Of a DNA stretch of 64,000 nt, positions 31,257 to 38,702 are shown one piece after another; positions within the stretch are counted from its first letter, which is position 1; each line of letters starts with the position of its first letter. This stretch comes from CBDFGK01 sp965247075 (GTDB lineage Bacteria; Pseudomonadota; Gammaproteobacteria; Pseudomonadales; Halieaceae). The stretch is taken from contig CBDFGK010000003.1 in the NCBI GenBank assembly GCA_965247075.1, positions 62,001 to 126,000 of the forward strand. The letters run 5' to 3'. The notes beneath the pieces are model-generated. The model saw only the letters and a program-made list of their open reading frames with translations. It was not told the origin of the DNA and ran no database searches. Position numbers and translations under genes: made by a program.

Positions 31257-32972
31257 CTAGCCCGCCTTACCTTCTGTCACGCGCTGTACCGGTTGCTGCT
31301 GTTGATACTTGCGCATGATCATATCGGCAGCACCGAAATCCGCTGCCTGGCCATCTTTCATCACCAGAATCCTGTCGACGCCAAACAGGATGTTGGGCCG
31401 GTGGGTAATAACAACTACGGTAGCGCCGGCCTGCTTTAACTGTTGCAGAGAATCGCGCAAAGCCGATTCGCCGCTGTCATCCAGATTCGAGTTGGGCTCA
31501 TCGAGCACCACCAGACGCGGGTTACCGTACATAGCCCGCGCCAAAGCGATACGCTGACGCTGACCACCGGCAAGCACACCGCCACTGGCACCGATGACGG
31601 TGTCGTAACCCTCGGGCAGGCGCAATATCATTTCATGCACCCCCGCCAGACGCGCTGCGGCTACAATCTGCTCAGAATTGATGTCGCCAAAGCGGGCTAT
31701 ATTCTCAGAGATGCTGCCATCAAATAACTCAATATCCTGCGGCAGGTAACCAATATGCGGGCCCAGTTCTCGCCTGTCCCACTTGTAAATATCTGCGCCA
31801 TCGAGCCGCACCGCTCCCATAGCCGCCGGCCAGATGCCCAACAGGGCTCGAGCCAGGGTAGATTTACCGGCGGCACTGGGGCCGATCACACCAAGACTGC
31901 CGCCCGCTTCCAACTCAAATGAGACGCCTTTTAGCACCGGCATCTGTGTACCGGGGGGGGCCACCCGTATCTCTTCAACACTGATCCGGCCCTGTGGCGC
32001 CGGCAACTCCATTTTGTCGGGCTGCAACGGCGTTTTAGCGAGTAATTCTTCGAGGCGTTCGAACTGTTGCCTGGCATTCTGAAAGCCTTTCCAGGCACCG
32101 ACCAGTTGATCTACCGGCGCCAAGGCCCGGCCCAACAAAATGGAACCGGCAATCATCATGCCGGGGCTTATTTCCATATTAATCGCCAGGTAGGCGCCCA
32201 TTCCCAACGCCAGCGATTGCAGCATGATGCGCAGGGCCTTGGAGCCCGAAGTAAAGGCGCCGGCGGTATCGGCGGCTTGCCCTTGCAGCCCCAACGCCTG
32301 TTGGTTGTGCTCAGACCAGCGCGCACGCACATTGTGCATCATACCCATGGACTCAATTACCTCGGCGTTGCGCAGGTGCCGCGTGGCATAGTTTTTGCTC
32401 CAGATCTGTTCCTTGTTGGCCTCCAGCAACGCTGCCTGGGTGAGGCGCTGGTTGAAAAAGGTAATCGTCGCCAGCAAAGCCACGGCAAATATCGCCAGCA
32501 AGCCAAAATAGGTGTGAAACATAAACATAATGAGGATGTAGACCGGCACCCAGGGGGAATCAAAAAACGCGTTTACCGCCGGGCTGGCGATAAAGGAACG
32601 CAGACCGACCAAATCCGACAGGGGTTGCGTGCTGCTGCGACCCGCCGTCAGCAGGGACTGTTTGAAAGTACCGTCAAAAATACGCTGGGACAGAATCTCG
32701 TCGAGGCGGGCACCGGCCCGGCACATGATCTGACCACGCACCCAGTCAAGTGCGCCCATGGATATCAGCAAAAACACCATGATCAGGGTCAGCATAAACA
32801 GGGTTGACAGGCTCTGGCTGCCGACTGCGCGGTCAAAAACCTGCAACATATATATAGCGGGAACAATCATCAGCATATTGATAAAAAAGCTGAAACCGGC
32901 TGCGCCCATAAAATAGGGACGCAAAGGTTGCAGCGTCTTCAACAGCAGGGAATTTTTAAGGTCTATAGCCAT
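31257..32972 (-). CDS. Type I secretion ABC transporter/permease (PrtD-like)
   Basis: This 571-residue fused permease-ATPase has residues 20-310 as membrane helices (FSFFINMLMIVPAIYMLQVF, and SPWVPVYILIMFMFHTYFGL with the conserved SPW). Residues 330-560 are the ATPase: Walker A GPSAAGKSTLARAL, the signature GGVLAGGQRQRIALARAMYG, Walker B LVVLDEPNSNLD, and the H-loop VVVITHRP. It lacks the N-terminal C39-like peptidase domain, matching exporters of uncleaved RTX-type substrates (PrtD/AprD/RsaD type). It is the first gene of the minus-strand locus and most likely exports the protein encoded at 16570-20088. Confidence 0.93.
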   Translation of the reverse strand: MAIDLKNSLLLKTLQPLRPYFMGAAGFSFFINMLMIVPAIYMLQVFDRAVGSQSLSTLFMLTLIMVFLLISMGALDWVRGQIMCRAGARLDEILSQRIFDGTFKQSLLTAGRSSTQPLSDLVGLRSFIASPAVNAFFDSPWVPVYILIMFMFHTYFGLLAIFAVALLATITFFNQRLTQAALLEANKEQIWSKNYATRHLRNAEVIESMGMMHNVRARWSEHNQQALGLQGQAADTAGAFTSGSKALRIMLQSLALGMGAYLAINMEISPGMMIAGSILLGRALAPVDQLVGAWKGFQNARQQFERLEELLAKTPLQPDKMELPAPQGRISVEEIRVAPPGTQMPVLKGVSFELEAGGSLGVIGPSAAGKSTLARALLGIWPAAMGAVRLDGADIYKWDRRELGPHIGYLPQDIELFDGSISENIARFGDINSEQIVAAARLAGVHEMILRLPEGYDTVIGASGGVLAGGQRQRIALARAMYGNPRLVVLDEPNSNLDDSGESALRDSLQQLKQAGATVVVITHRPNILFGVDRILVMKDGQAADFGAADMIMRKYQQQQPVQRVTEGKAG

Positions 32973-33077
32973 TTGTAGTGTTCACACCGCCGGGGCTGCG
33001 CCAATGGGCAATTGTATCATCATTATTCTGGCCTTCCTTAATGGGGACAATAACCAAAAATACAATGACCCAAATTT

Positions 33078-33153
33078 GGGGTCAGAGTAAAACCGTCATT
33101 TATGGCCAAGCTACGAGCCAAATGGCCATAAATGACGGTTTTACTCTGACCCC
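33078..33153. repeat. 76-bp variant of the mobile hairpin element
   Basis: Perfect 30-base arms (33078-33107, 33124-33153) match the other copies, but the spacer is AAGCTACGAGCCAAAT instead of the usual 20 bases. It lies just upstream of the type I secretion operon. A further CTCTGACCCCC fragment at 33162-33172 follows it. Confidence 0.88.
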
Positions 33154-33185
33154 GTGGCCTCCGCTCTGACCCCCGGCTCCCCGCC

Positions 33186-33237
33186 CGGTAGATGGCGCCT
33201 ATGCTATATTAATGCTGTCGCTAAATTCGACAGACTC
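33186..33237. mobile_element. IS1182-like terminal remnant
   Basis: TATATTAATGCTGTCGCTAA then ATTCGACAGACTCC matches the IS1182-like ends at 35548-35575 and 305-332. No transposase remains here. It abuts the terminator that follows. Confidence 0.6.
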
Positions 33238-33244
33238 CCAAGGG

Positions 33245-33279
33245 CAAAAAAAAGCCCCGCCTAATAGGCAGGGCTTTTC
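33245..33279. terminator. Intrinsic terminator
   Basis: The stem AAAAGCCCCGCCT-AATA-GGCAGGGCTTTT (one mismatch) has an A-run before and TTTTCC after, so it can work in both directions. It separates the secretion locus from the Abi-like gene. Confidence 0.8.
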
Positions 33280-33374
33280 CTTTTCGTCTGTCCCCAAGGG
33301 GAGGCGTGAGCCAACAAAGTCCCGAGGCAAGTGCATGTACTATAGGATTTATTAGTGACGGGGTCAACCGAGGC

Positions 33375-34738
33375 TGTTAGGAACACATAGACTGTCCGCT
33401 GTTAAAACACATAATCTGTCCGGTTTATGCCAACTCTTGAGGAGAATGGTTTATGAGGCGGACAGAAGTGTTACAGGAGATACGACGGATGAGATTTGAA
33501 GAGGCATACGGGAGCTGGACGGAGGGTCGTTTGAGCCAAGAGGAAGCGGCGCAGTTGCTGGGTGTGTGTGAGCGCACCTTTCGTCGTTACATTGATCGTT
33601 ACGAGGAAGAAGGCCTGGATGGGTTGATCGACAAGCGCCTGTCTCAGGTATCGCACCGGCGGGCCCCGGTCGATGAGGTTATGCGCCTGGTGGATCGGTA
33701 CCGGAGCCGGCATGAGGGCTGGAGTGTCAGGCACTACTACGCCTGGTATCGGCGCGGCGGCGGTGGGCGTAGCTACAACTGGGTGCGCAAGTCCTTGCAG
33801 TCTGCCGGAGCGGTGACGAAGTCATCGGGCCGTGGGCAACATCGCAAGCGGCGCGAGCGAGCGCCGGTGCCGGGCGTATTGCTGCACCAGGACGGCAGCA
33901 GCCATGCCTGGGTGCCGGGACAGAGCTGGGATTTGATAGTCACCATGGATGATGCCACCAACCGGCACTACTCCATGTTCTTCTGTGACCAGGAAGGCAC
34001 CCGGAGCAGTTTTCAGGGGGTACGTGAGGTGGTTGAGGCCGAGGGCTTGTTTTGCTCGCTGTATACCGACCGGGGCAGCCATTACTGGCACACGCCGACG
34101 GCTGGCGGCAAGGTGGACAAGGGCAACTCGACGCAGTTCCGGCGCGCCTTGCAGCAACTGGGCGTGGAGATGATCGCGGCCTACTCGCCGCAAGCCCGAG
34201 GGCGCTCCGAGCGGGCCTTTAGCACCCACCAGAACCGCTTGGTCAAAGAACTGGCCGCCGCTGGCATCACCGATATGGCTGCCGCCAATGAGTATCTCCA
34301 GCAGGTGTATTTGCCCGCCTTCAACGAAGAGTTTGAGCAACCGCCGCGGGAAGTTGGCTCAGCCTTTGTGCCGGTGCCGGAGGGAGCGCAGTTGGACAAC
34401 ATTTTCTGCGAACGCTACGAGCGCCAAGTACGCAAGGACAACTGCATTGAATTCGGGGGACTGACCCTGCAGATACCGGCAGACCGCCACCGTTACCACT
34501 ACATCAAAGCTAAAGTGAAGGTATTACGGCACACCGACGGCGCCTTGTCTTTGTGGCACGGCCCCCGAAAACTGGCCGGTTATGACGCGGCCGGCCAGCT
34601 CATCCAGACTGACTTACCGGTGGCTGCCTGATGTCCGCTGCGCCATCAATAACGGGTGCCTCAGCCAGGCTTCCCGACATCGCCAAAAGCGGACAACTCA
34701 TGTGTTCTAAAACCGGACATTTCTATTTGTTGCTAACA
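33375..34738 (+). mobile_element. Complete IS1202-group (ISNCY) insertion sequence
   Basis: Inverted ends TGTTAGGAACACATAGACTG and, read inward from 34738, TGTTAGCAACAAATAGAAAT are followed in each case by further copies of a TGTCCG-containing motif. The element is 1,364 bp. Direct repeats CGAGGC flank it at 33369-33374 and 34739-34744, an intact target duplication that shows simple recent insertion. A remnant of the same end type lies at 3908-3934. Confidence 0.9.
33453..34631 (+). CDS. ISNCY/IS1202-type transposase
   Basis: This intact 392-residue protein has an N-terminal helix-turn-helix (LSQEEAAQLLGVCERTFRRY), a second HTH-like region (LVDRYRSRHEGWSVRHYYAW), and an integrase-type DDE core (VLLHQDGSSHAWVPGQSWDL, VTMDDATNRHYSMFFCDQEG, SLYTDRGSHYW, AYSPQARGRSERAFSTHQNR). 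It ends with a beta-rich C-terminal domain. The ATG at 33453 is preceded by GAGGAGAATGGTTT, a good ribosome site. The frame and both IS ends are undamaged, so the element may be active. Confidence 0.92.
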   Translation: MRRTEVLQEIRRMRFEEAYGSWTEGRLSQEEAAQLLGVCERTFRRYIDRYEEEGLDGLIDKRLSQVSHRRAPVDEVMRLVDRYRSRHEGWSVRHYYAWYRRGGGGRSYNWVRKSLQSAGAVTKSSGRGQHRKRRERAPVPGVLLHQDGSSHAWVPGQSWDLIVTMDDATNRHYSMFFCDQEGTRSSFQGVREVVEAEGLFCSLYTDRGSHYWHTPTAGGKVDKGNSTQFRRALQQLGVEMIAAYSPQARGRSERAFSTHQNRLVKELAAAGITDMAAANEYLQQVYLPAFNEEFEQPPREVGSAFVPVPEGAQLDNIFCERYERQVRKDNCIEFGGLTLQIPADRHRYHYIKAKVKVLRHTDGALSLWHGPRKLAGYDAAGQLIQTDLPVAA

Positions 34739-35433
34739 CGAGGCCATTCAACGGGTATTATCAGAAGCCAGGGTGAGCACCTACTTGGCTGCTTCTACTG
34801 ATCTTGATCATGCGCTCGAACTATACCTCTGGAATGCTGAAATCTCGGCTGCATTTATGGTGCCGCTGCACATCTGTGAGGTGGCCCTGCGCAATAGTGT
34901 TTCGGATGTCTTGACCAGTGTATATGGGGAGGATTGGCCCAGATCACCAGGTTTTATTCGAAGCTTGACCAATCCTCGAATGGGTTTCAATCCCACAGTT
35001 GAACTGACGACCACTGCGGGCCGATTCCCCACGACGGGTAAAGTTATACCCGAGCTCAAGTTTGTTTTCTGGCAGAAACTGTTCACTCGCCGTTTTGATG
35101 GACGACTTTGGAATCTACACCTGTTAGAGGCTTTCCCGCATCTGGACGGCGGGAAAGGTGTCCATGATCACCGTGGGGCCATGTATGGCGATTTGGAGAC
35201 CATTCGCAAGCTGCGAAACCGAATCGCCCACCATGAGCCGATTTTTAGCCGGGACATAGCATCAGATCTCGATACAATCTGCGGGTTGGTCGCCGCCCGC
35301 TGTGGTGAAACAGAGTCCTGGTTACGCGCACACGAAAAGGTCACAGGGCTCCTCAATGAGAGGCCCTGATTTTTGAACTGCTCAATGACACCAATGAACT
35401 CGGCCTTCCCGTAACCAGAAATGGGATTTGCAG

Positions 35434-35575
35434 CCAGTCTTGCAAGGAGGGAGGTAGCAGGTACGGAGTATCTCGATTGATCGGCTGTCGTTGCCTGACA
35501 TGGTAGCCTCGATCCCTTCTTGGTACGATGGGCTTATTCTATAGTAATGCTGTCGCTAAATCCGACAGACTCCCA
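35434..35575 (-). mobile_element. IS1182-like 5' remnant
   Basis: About 140 bp matches 191-332 at about 95% (same GGAGGGAGGTAGCAGGTACG core and same outer end). It covers the element end, the transposase start codon and about 25 codons, with a short alteration (GGCTGTCGTTGCC against GGCTGGAATTTGCC). The rest of the element is gone. The flanks 35370-35433 and 35576-35640 show nothing else. Confidence 0.8.
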
Positions 35576-35640
35576 GCATCCGACAATTCAAGGAATCGGA
35601 AAAGACAAGACCTGACTACCCCACGAAAATTGGTGCTCTC

Positions 35641-36405
35641 TTATCCCGCCGCCGAAGATAAACTCTCAGAGTGCGTTGAAAGCCCAAAATCGCCAGGAGT
35701 TTTATAATCTTCCGCATCAAAAAATCCACATAACTCTTGCCTGTCGATCCGTAAGTTACAGAGTAACCGGTAGGGAGATGGTGCCTCAACATTGACCCTG
35801 ATGACTGAGATAGTGGACGAGCCACTGTCTTCTGACAAAAGCTTTTTGAGGTGTGCCGACATAAAGCCGGGACAATATCCGGCTAGAGCCTTTGGCTCCG
35901 AGGTTCGAAGCGTTAAAGAATCCTTGAACTCATTTTGAACATCATCCATAAGATAAAGTTGATCACCAGTTGAAAGACTTTTAATCCTTTCTACCGATTG
36001 ATCCGATAAATGAGAAATTCCACTGACGAAAAAGTCACACTCAAATCCTAATTCAGTTTTCTCAGGAAGAGAGAACAATCTCAACGAATCAGTGCCCCTC
36101 AATCCCTGAGACACGGACAGGATATCTAGGGAATCTGCACTTTCGTCGAGATTCAGCCACTCCAAAAGTGTGCGATACTCTGGCCGGGACTTATTCAGCA
36201 ATCGATTAGCAAATAAAGGGAAAAGCTCTTCCGAATCATAAATCCCATCTAGGGATGTCATGATACCAAAAGGAGTAAATGAAGTTGTTCTTGAAGCGCC
36301 ACTCGTGTATTGAAATGTGTAATAACCCTCAGAATGACTGAGCCGCCCCACAGTAATCCAAGTGTTGCTAGCCGGCTCTTTCCATTCAATATACAAGGTT
36401 TTCAC
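35641..36405 (-). CDS. HIRAN-domain-like partner of a HipA-type kinase
   Basis: This 254-residue protein has an N-terminal part (MKTLYIEWKEPASNTWITVG then YYTFQYTSGA) that resembles the small N-terminal domain of HipA. The second half (STGDQLYLMDDVQNEFKDSL, TLRTSEPKALAGYCPGFM, and VIRVNVEAPSPYRLLCNLRI) resembles a HIRAN domain (pattern GDxLxLxxDPxNPxDPxA ... xGYLPxxLA). HIRAN domains bind DNA ends or single-stranded DNA. Its start overlaps the kinase stop as ATGA. The two-gene arrangement looks like a split HipA in which the accessory domain is a separate protein. No antitoxin HipB is seen. Confidence 0.6.
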   Translation of the reverse strand: MKTLYIEWKEPASNTWITVGRLSHSEGYYTFQYTSGASRTTSFTPFGIMTSLDGIYDSEELFPLFANRLLNKSRPEYRTLLEWLNLDESADSLDILSVSQGLRGTDSLRLFSLPEKTELGFECDFFVSGISHLSDQSVERIKSLSTGDQLYLMDDVQNEFKDSLTLRTSEPKALAGYCPGFMSAHLKKLLSEDSGSSTISVIRVNVEAPSPYRLLCNLRIDRQELCGFFDAEDYKTPGDFGLSTHSESLSSAAG

Positions 36406-37328
36406 AAAAATTGGTCCTTTGTGTCGATTAACCGCTGTTTGTTTAATTTCAGCATTCTAGAAGCAAACTCAGTAGCGGTGCCAGTAATAAGCTCACTCGG
36501 CACTCTCGCCATTATGCCATGAAATACATCATCAGGTATTTTTTCCAGTTGCCCCAACCAAGCCAAGGCGGCATCGGGCTTATGTTGTCCCCATTCCGAG
36601 AACGCACCAATCGTCGATAAAGGACGCGTGGCTTCCTGTGAGGCATACATGGCTGAGCTTGCCTTTAAAACATATCGTTCGATAGATCGGCCCTTATCCT
36701 TGGTTTCCAGTCTTTCCTTCATGTTTTCCTCGGTCTCGTTCCTTCCTAAGCTCGAAGCGTGATCGAATGTTGGTGCCAAGTGTGCTTCCTGGTTTTCCGT
36801 AAAAATGTAGCCCCAATTTTCGTAGTGCCTATCTTGATTGGCAATGAGTGCGTCAAGCAAAAGGTAACCGCAGAACACCTCTTCGGCAGATTCAACCCCC
36901 GGGATCGGAGTCCACCCAATCGGTACTAGAGGTCGCTTCCTTGTAACAGCTCGCACTCGTGTGATGGAGTGCTTTTTCATGCTTGAACGTCTACGCCTTT
37001 CGACCGGTGATTTCGAGATATTCAGTAGCAGCTCATTACCATGCACCAAGCGTCCATTTGGAGGAACAAAGCTCTTCGTGAGCACCCCTGCCTTATCATC
37101 AGAATCCAGCGCCAAATGGTATGTGGCATGTGGTAGGCCAAGAATTTCGGCGATTTCGCAAGCAACCACCTCTGCCCAATTCTCTCCGGTATTTTTTCGG
37201 CCCTGCTTAAAGAGAAATTTGGTTTCATTTGCGTCAATCACCCAACACTTAGCTTTCGTACCTAGCTGCTCAAACTCCTCGAACTCATATCCCTTAGAAA
37301 TATCCAATACTTCAAATTTTTCAGGCAC
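36402..37328 (-). CDS. HipA-like serine/threonine kinase
   Basis: This 308-residue protein carries the HipA-fold kinase residues: FLFKQGRKNTGENWAEVVAC (38-57; K41 as ATP-binding lysine), the catalytic loop DALIANQDRHYENWGYIF (159-176; D166, N171), and the metal site LAPTFDHASSLG (D189). The basic segment RRRRSSMKKHSITRVRAVTR at 111-130 is unusual. HipA toxins phosphorylate tRNA synthetases or other targets; here no HipB HTH gene is adjacent, and control may come from the overlapping HIRAN-like gene. It lies in an island beside a restriction-modification system, so a defence role is plausible but unproven. Confidence 0.78.
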   Translation of the reverse strand: MPEKFEVLDISKGYEFEEFEQLGTKAKCWVIDANETKFLFKQGRKNTGENWAEVVACEIAEILGLPHATYHLALDSDDKAGVLTKSFVPPNGRLVHGNELLLNISKSPVERRRRSSMKKHSITRVRAVTRKRPLVPIGWTPIPGVESAEEVFCGYLLLDALIANQDRHYENWGYIFTENQEAHLAPTFDHASSLGRNETEENMKERLETKDKGRSIERYVLKASSAMYASQEATRPLSTIGAFSEWGQHKPDAALAWLGQLEKIPDDVFHGIMARVPSELITGTATEFASRMLKLNKQRLIDTKDQFL

Positions 37329-37471
37329 TATCTATTTCCAAATATTCAGTTGTTTAGATGACTGGCCACCACAGCCTGGGAGGTCCGATAACATTTTTTG
37401 ACCATTCTGTACCAATTAGGCTACTTTGCCCCTAACCGCCGAATTGGTGCAGTAGCCATAATCGGCCCTAC

Positions 37472-37684
37472 CTATTGATCCTTCCTGTCATCCAGCTTTG
37501 CCTGCATGTCAGCAACAGTGGTTCGAACCGCTTCCAGATTACCACAAATTTTGTATTTTTCTTTGTAGGTCTCGCATTCACGCCCGATCAGTGATGTCCT
37601 CGATTTCTGGTCTTCCAGGGCAGACGACAATGCCGAGCACTGGCCGGTCGCTTCGTTTAGGTCGGAGGTTAGGTTAGCTTCACT
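37472..37684 (-). other. Small coiled-coil ORF without clear start
   Basis: In the 340-base gap between the kinase and the next gene, the minus strand has a stop-free run: CSEANLTSDLNEATGQCSAL, SSALEDQKSRTSLIGRECET, YKEKYKICGNLEAVRTTVAD, MQAKLDDRKDQ. It is strongly helical and gene-like, but the only in-frame starts are an internal TTG and a late ATG. It overlaps the 3' end of 37669-37929. It is possibly a small membrane-less coiled-coil protein or remnant. The rest of the gap shows nothing. Confidence 0.3.
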
Positions 37685-37929
37685 GCATCCCTTGCGAGAA
37701 AGTAGAACAGCCCGTAATTTTTTGCGAGATCGAAGGATTCAATTTTCCCCGTTACGGGATATTCGCCATTGGATGAGACGACAAGAATATTGTCGCCAAG
37801 TCTTCTGATTGTGTAGCTGGCCTCGCCAGCTCTAAGCGCATCATATTGGCCCTTATGGTAGGGAATGACGCAAGCTTCTATCTTTTGGTGGGGAACTTCC
37901 AGCGGAAATGCATTTAATGTTATGGGCAA
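37669..37929 (-). CDS. Hypothetical protein, 86 residues, coupled to the restriction enzyme gene
   Basis: MPITLNAFPLEVPHQKIEAC, VIPYHKGQYDALRAGEASYT, IRRLGDNILVVSSNGEYPVT, and a tail FDLAKNYGLFYFLARDAVKL. It looks like a compact beta-rich domain. It overlaps the 3' end of the endonuclease gene by 10 bases, so it is probably translated from the same mRNA. No family is recognised. It could be cargo of the restriction-modification locus or an accessory factor. Confidence 0.55.
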   Translation of the reverse strand: MPITLNAFPLEVPHQKIEACVIPYHKGQYDALRAGEASYTIRRLGDNILVVSSNGEYPVTGKIESFDLAKNYGLFYFLARDAVKLT

Positions 37930-38684
37930 GTACTCCTCCTGATCCGCTGGTTTCGCGCAGCTTCCGCTGCAACATGCCCCGCCAGTTCGCTGACAAATGT
38001 ACGCAGCCCGGTCATTTCGGATAGCTCTGCATACTCACCTGTTTCCGCTGCGTTTCGCGGTGACGTCAGTATCGAAGCGACAGTGTAGAGCTGTTCTTGT
38101 ATGAGCTTGCGACACAGCAGGTTATAACGCTGGGCGTACGATGCACCCTTAAACTCCTCAAACACCGGAAAATGCGGCGCTGCATCTTTGACCGGTGAGC
38201 GTGATTTCGGTGCGTCCTCCAAGAGCATCAACCAACCAACAAAGGGCTTGGTTTGCTCTCCGAAAGCACCTTCTCTAAATGCAGTCCACAAATCATGCGC
38301 CGTGCCGACCGCTTCCTCGGTCCGGTTGTTGAAATTGTTGCCAAAGGAGGGGCCGACCTGACTCTTGAACTCCAGAGCGGCAATCAGGCGGCCCTCATTG
38401 AAAACAAGTAAGTCCCATAACCTGGTTGGACGAAAATATCCAGGGAGTGTCAGAACCCGCCGTTCTTCATGAATCTGTGCATGTCTCAATCCGTTCGCAT
38501 GGATGATATCTTTCACAAGCGAGACAAACCCGTCCATGTTTTTACCGCCGGTAACGCCGGCCCTCTCGCCGGCATCAACCGTGCCAGAATCAATTTGTTT
38601 CTGTTTGGCCTGCTCTCTGGTAGCCCAGAAAGTCTTTACGGCTTTTGCTGCCTTGGCTTCGTAGTTGGCTAGATCGATTGTCAC
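37920..38684 (-). CDS. PaeR7I/XhoI-family type II restriction endonuclease
   Basis: This 254-residue protein shares with PaeR7I/XhoI the hallmark stretch LWDLLVFNEGRLIAALEFKS and QVGPSFGNNFNNRTEEAVGT (89-128), which includes the PD-(D/E)XK-type residues D91, E105 and K107. The length matches PaeR7I (246 residues). Enzymes of this family cut CTCGAG; the same specificity is inferred, not shown. The methyltransferase gene is 18 bases upstream in the same operon, consistent with protection of self DNA. Confidence 0.9.
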   Translation of the reverse strand: MTIDLANYEAKAAKAVKTFWATREQAKQKQIDSGTVDAGERAGVTGGKNMDGFVSLVKDIIHANGLRHAQIHEERRVLTLPGYFRPTRLWDLLVFNEGRLIAALEFKSQVGPSFGNNFNNRTEEAVGTAHDLWTAFREGAFGEQTKPFVGWLMLLEDAPKSRSPVKDAAPHFPVFEEFKGASYAQRYNLLCRKLIQEQLYTVASILTSPRNAAETGEYAELSEMTGLRTFVSELAGHVAAEAARNQRIRRSTCP

Positions 38685-38702
38685 GTTTTCATCTCCATCG
38701 GC

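Larger units (their letters stand above)
33355..35369 (+). pseudogene. Abi-like (Abi_2/HEPN-type) gene split by an insertion sequence
   Basis: The GTG at 33355 with AGGA 7 bases before it opens MTGSTEA. After removing the insertion and one copy of CGAGGC, the frame continues from 34745 as IQRVLSEARVSTYLAASTDL, then LYLWNAEISAAFMVPLHICE and VALRNSVSDVL, to TIRKLRNRIAHHEPIFSRDI. LYxWNxxxSAAF-LxxxEVALRN and the RNxxxH-like RNRIAHHE are hallmarks of the Abi_2 phage-abortive-infection family, which includes the HEPN RNase motif. The original protein would be about 217 residues. The 3' part could still be made from the in-frame GTG at 34773, lacking about 19 residues. Confidence 0.82.
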
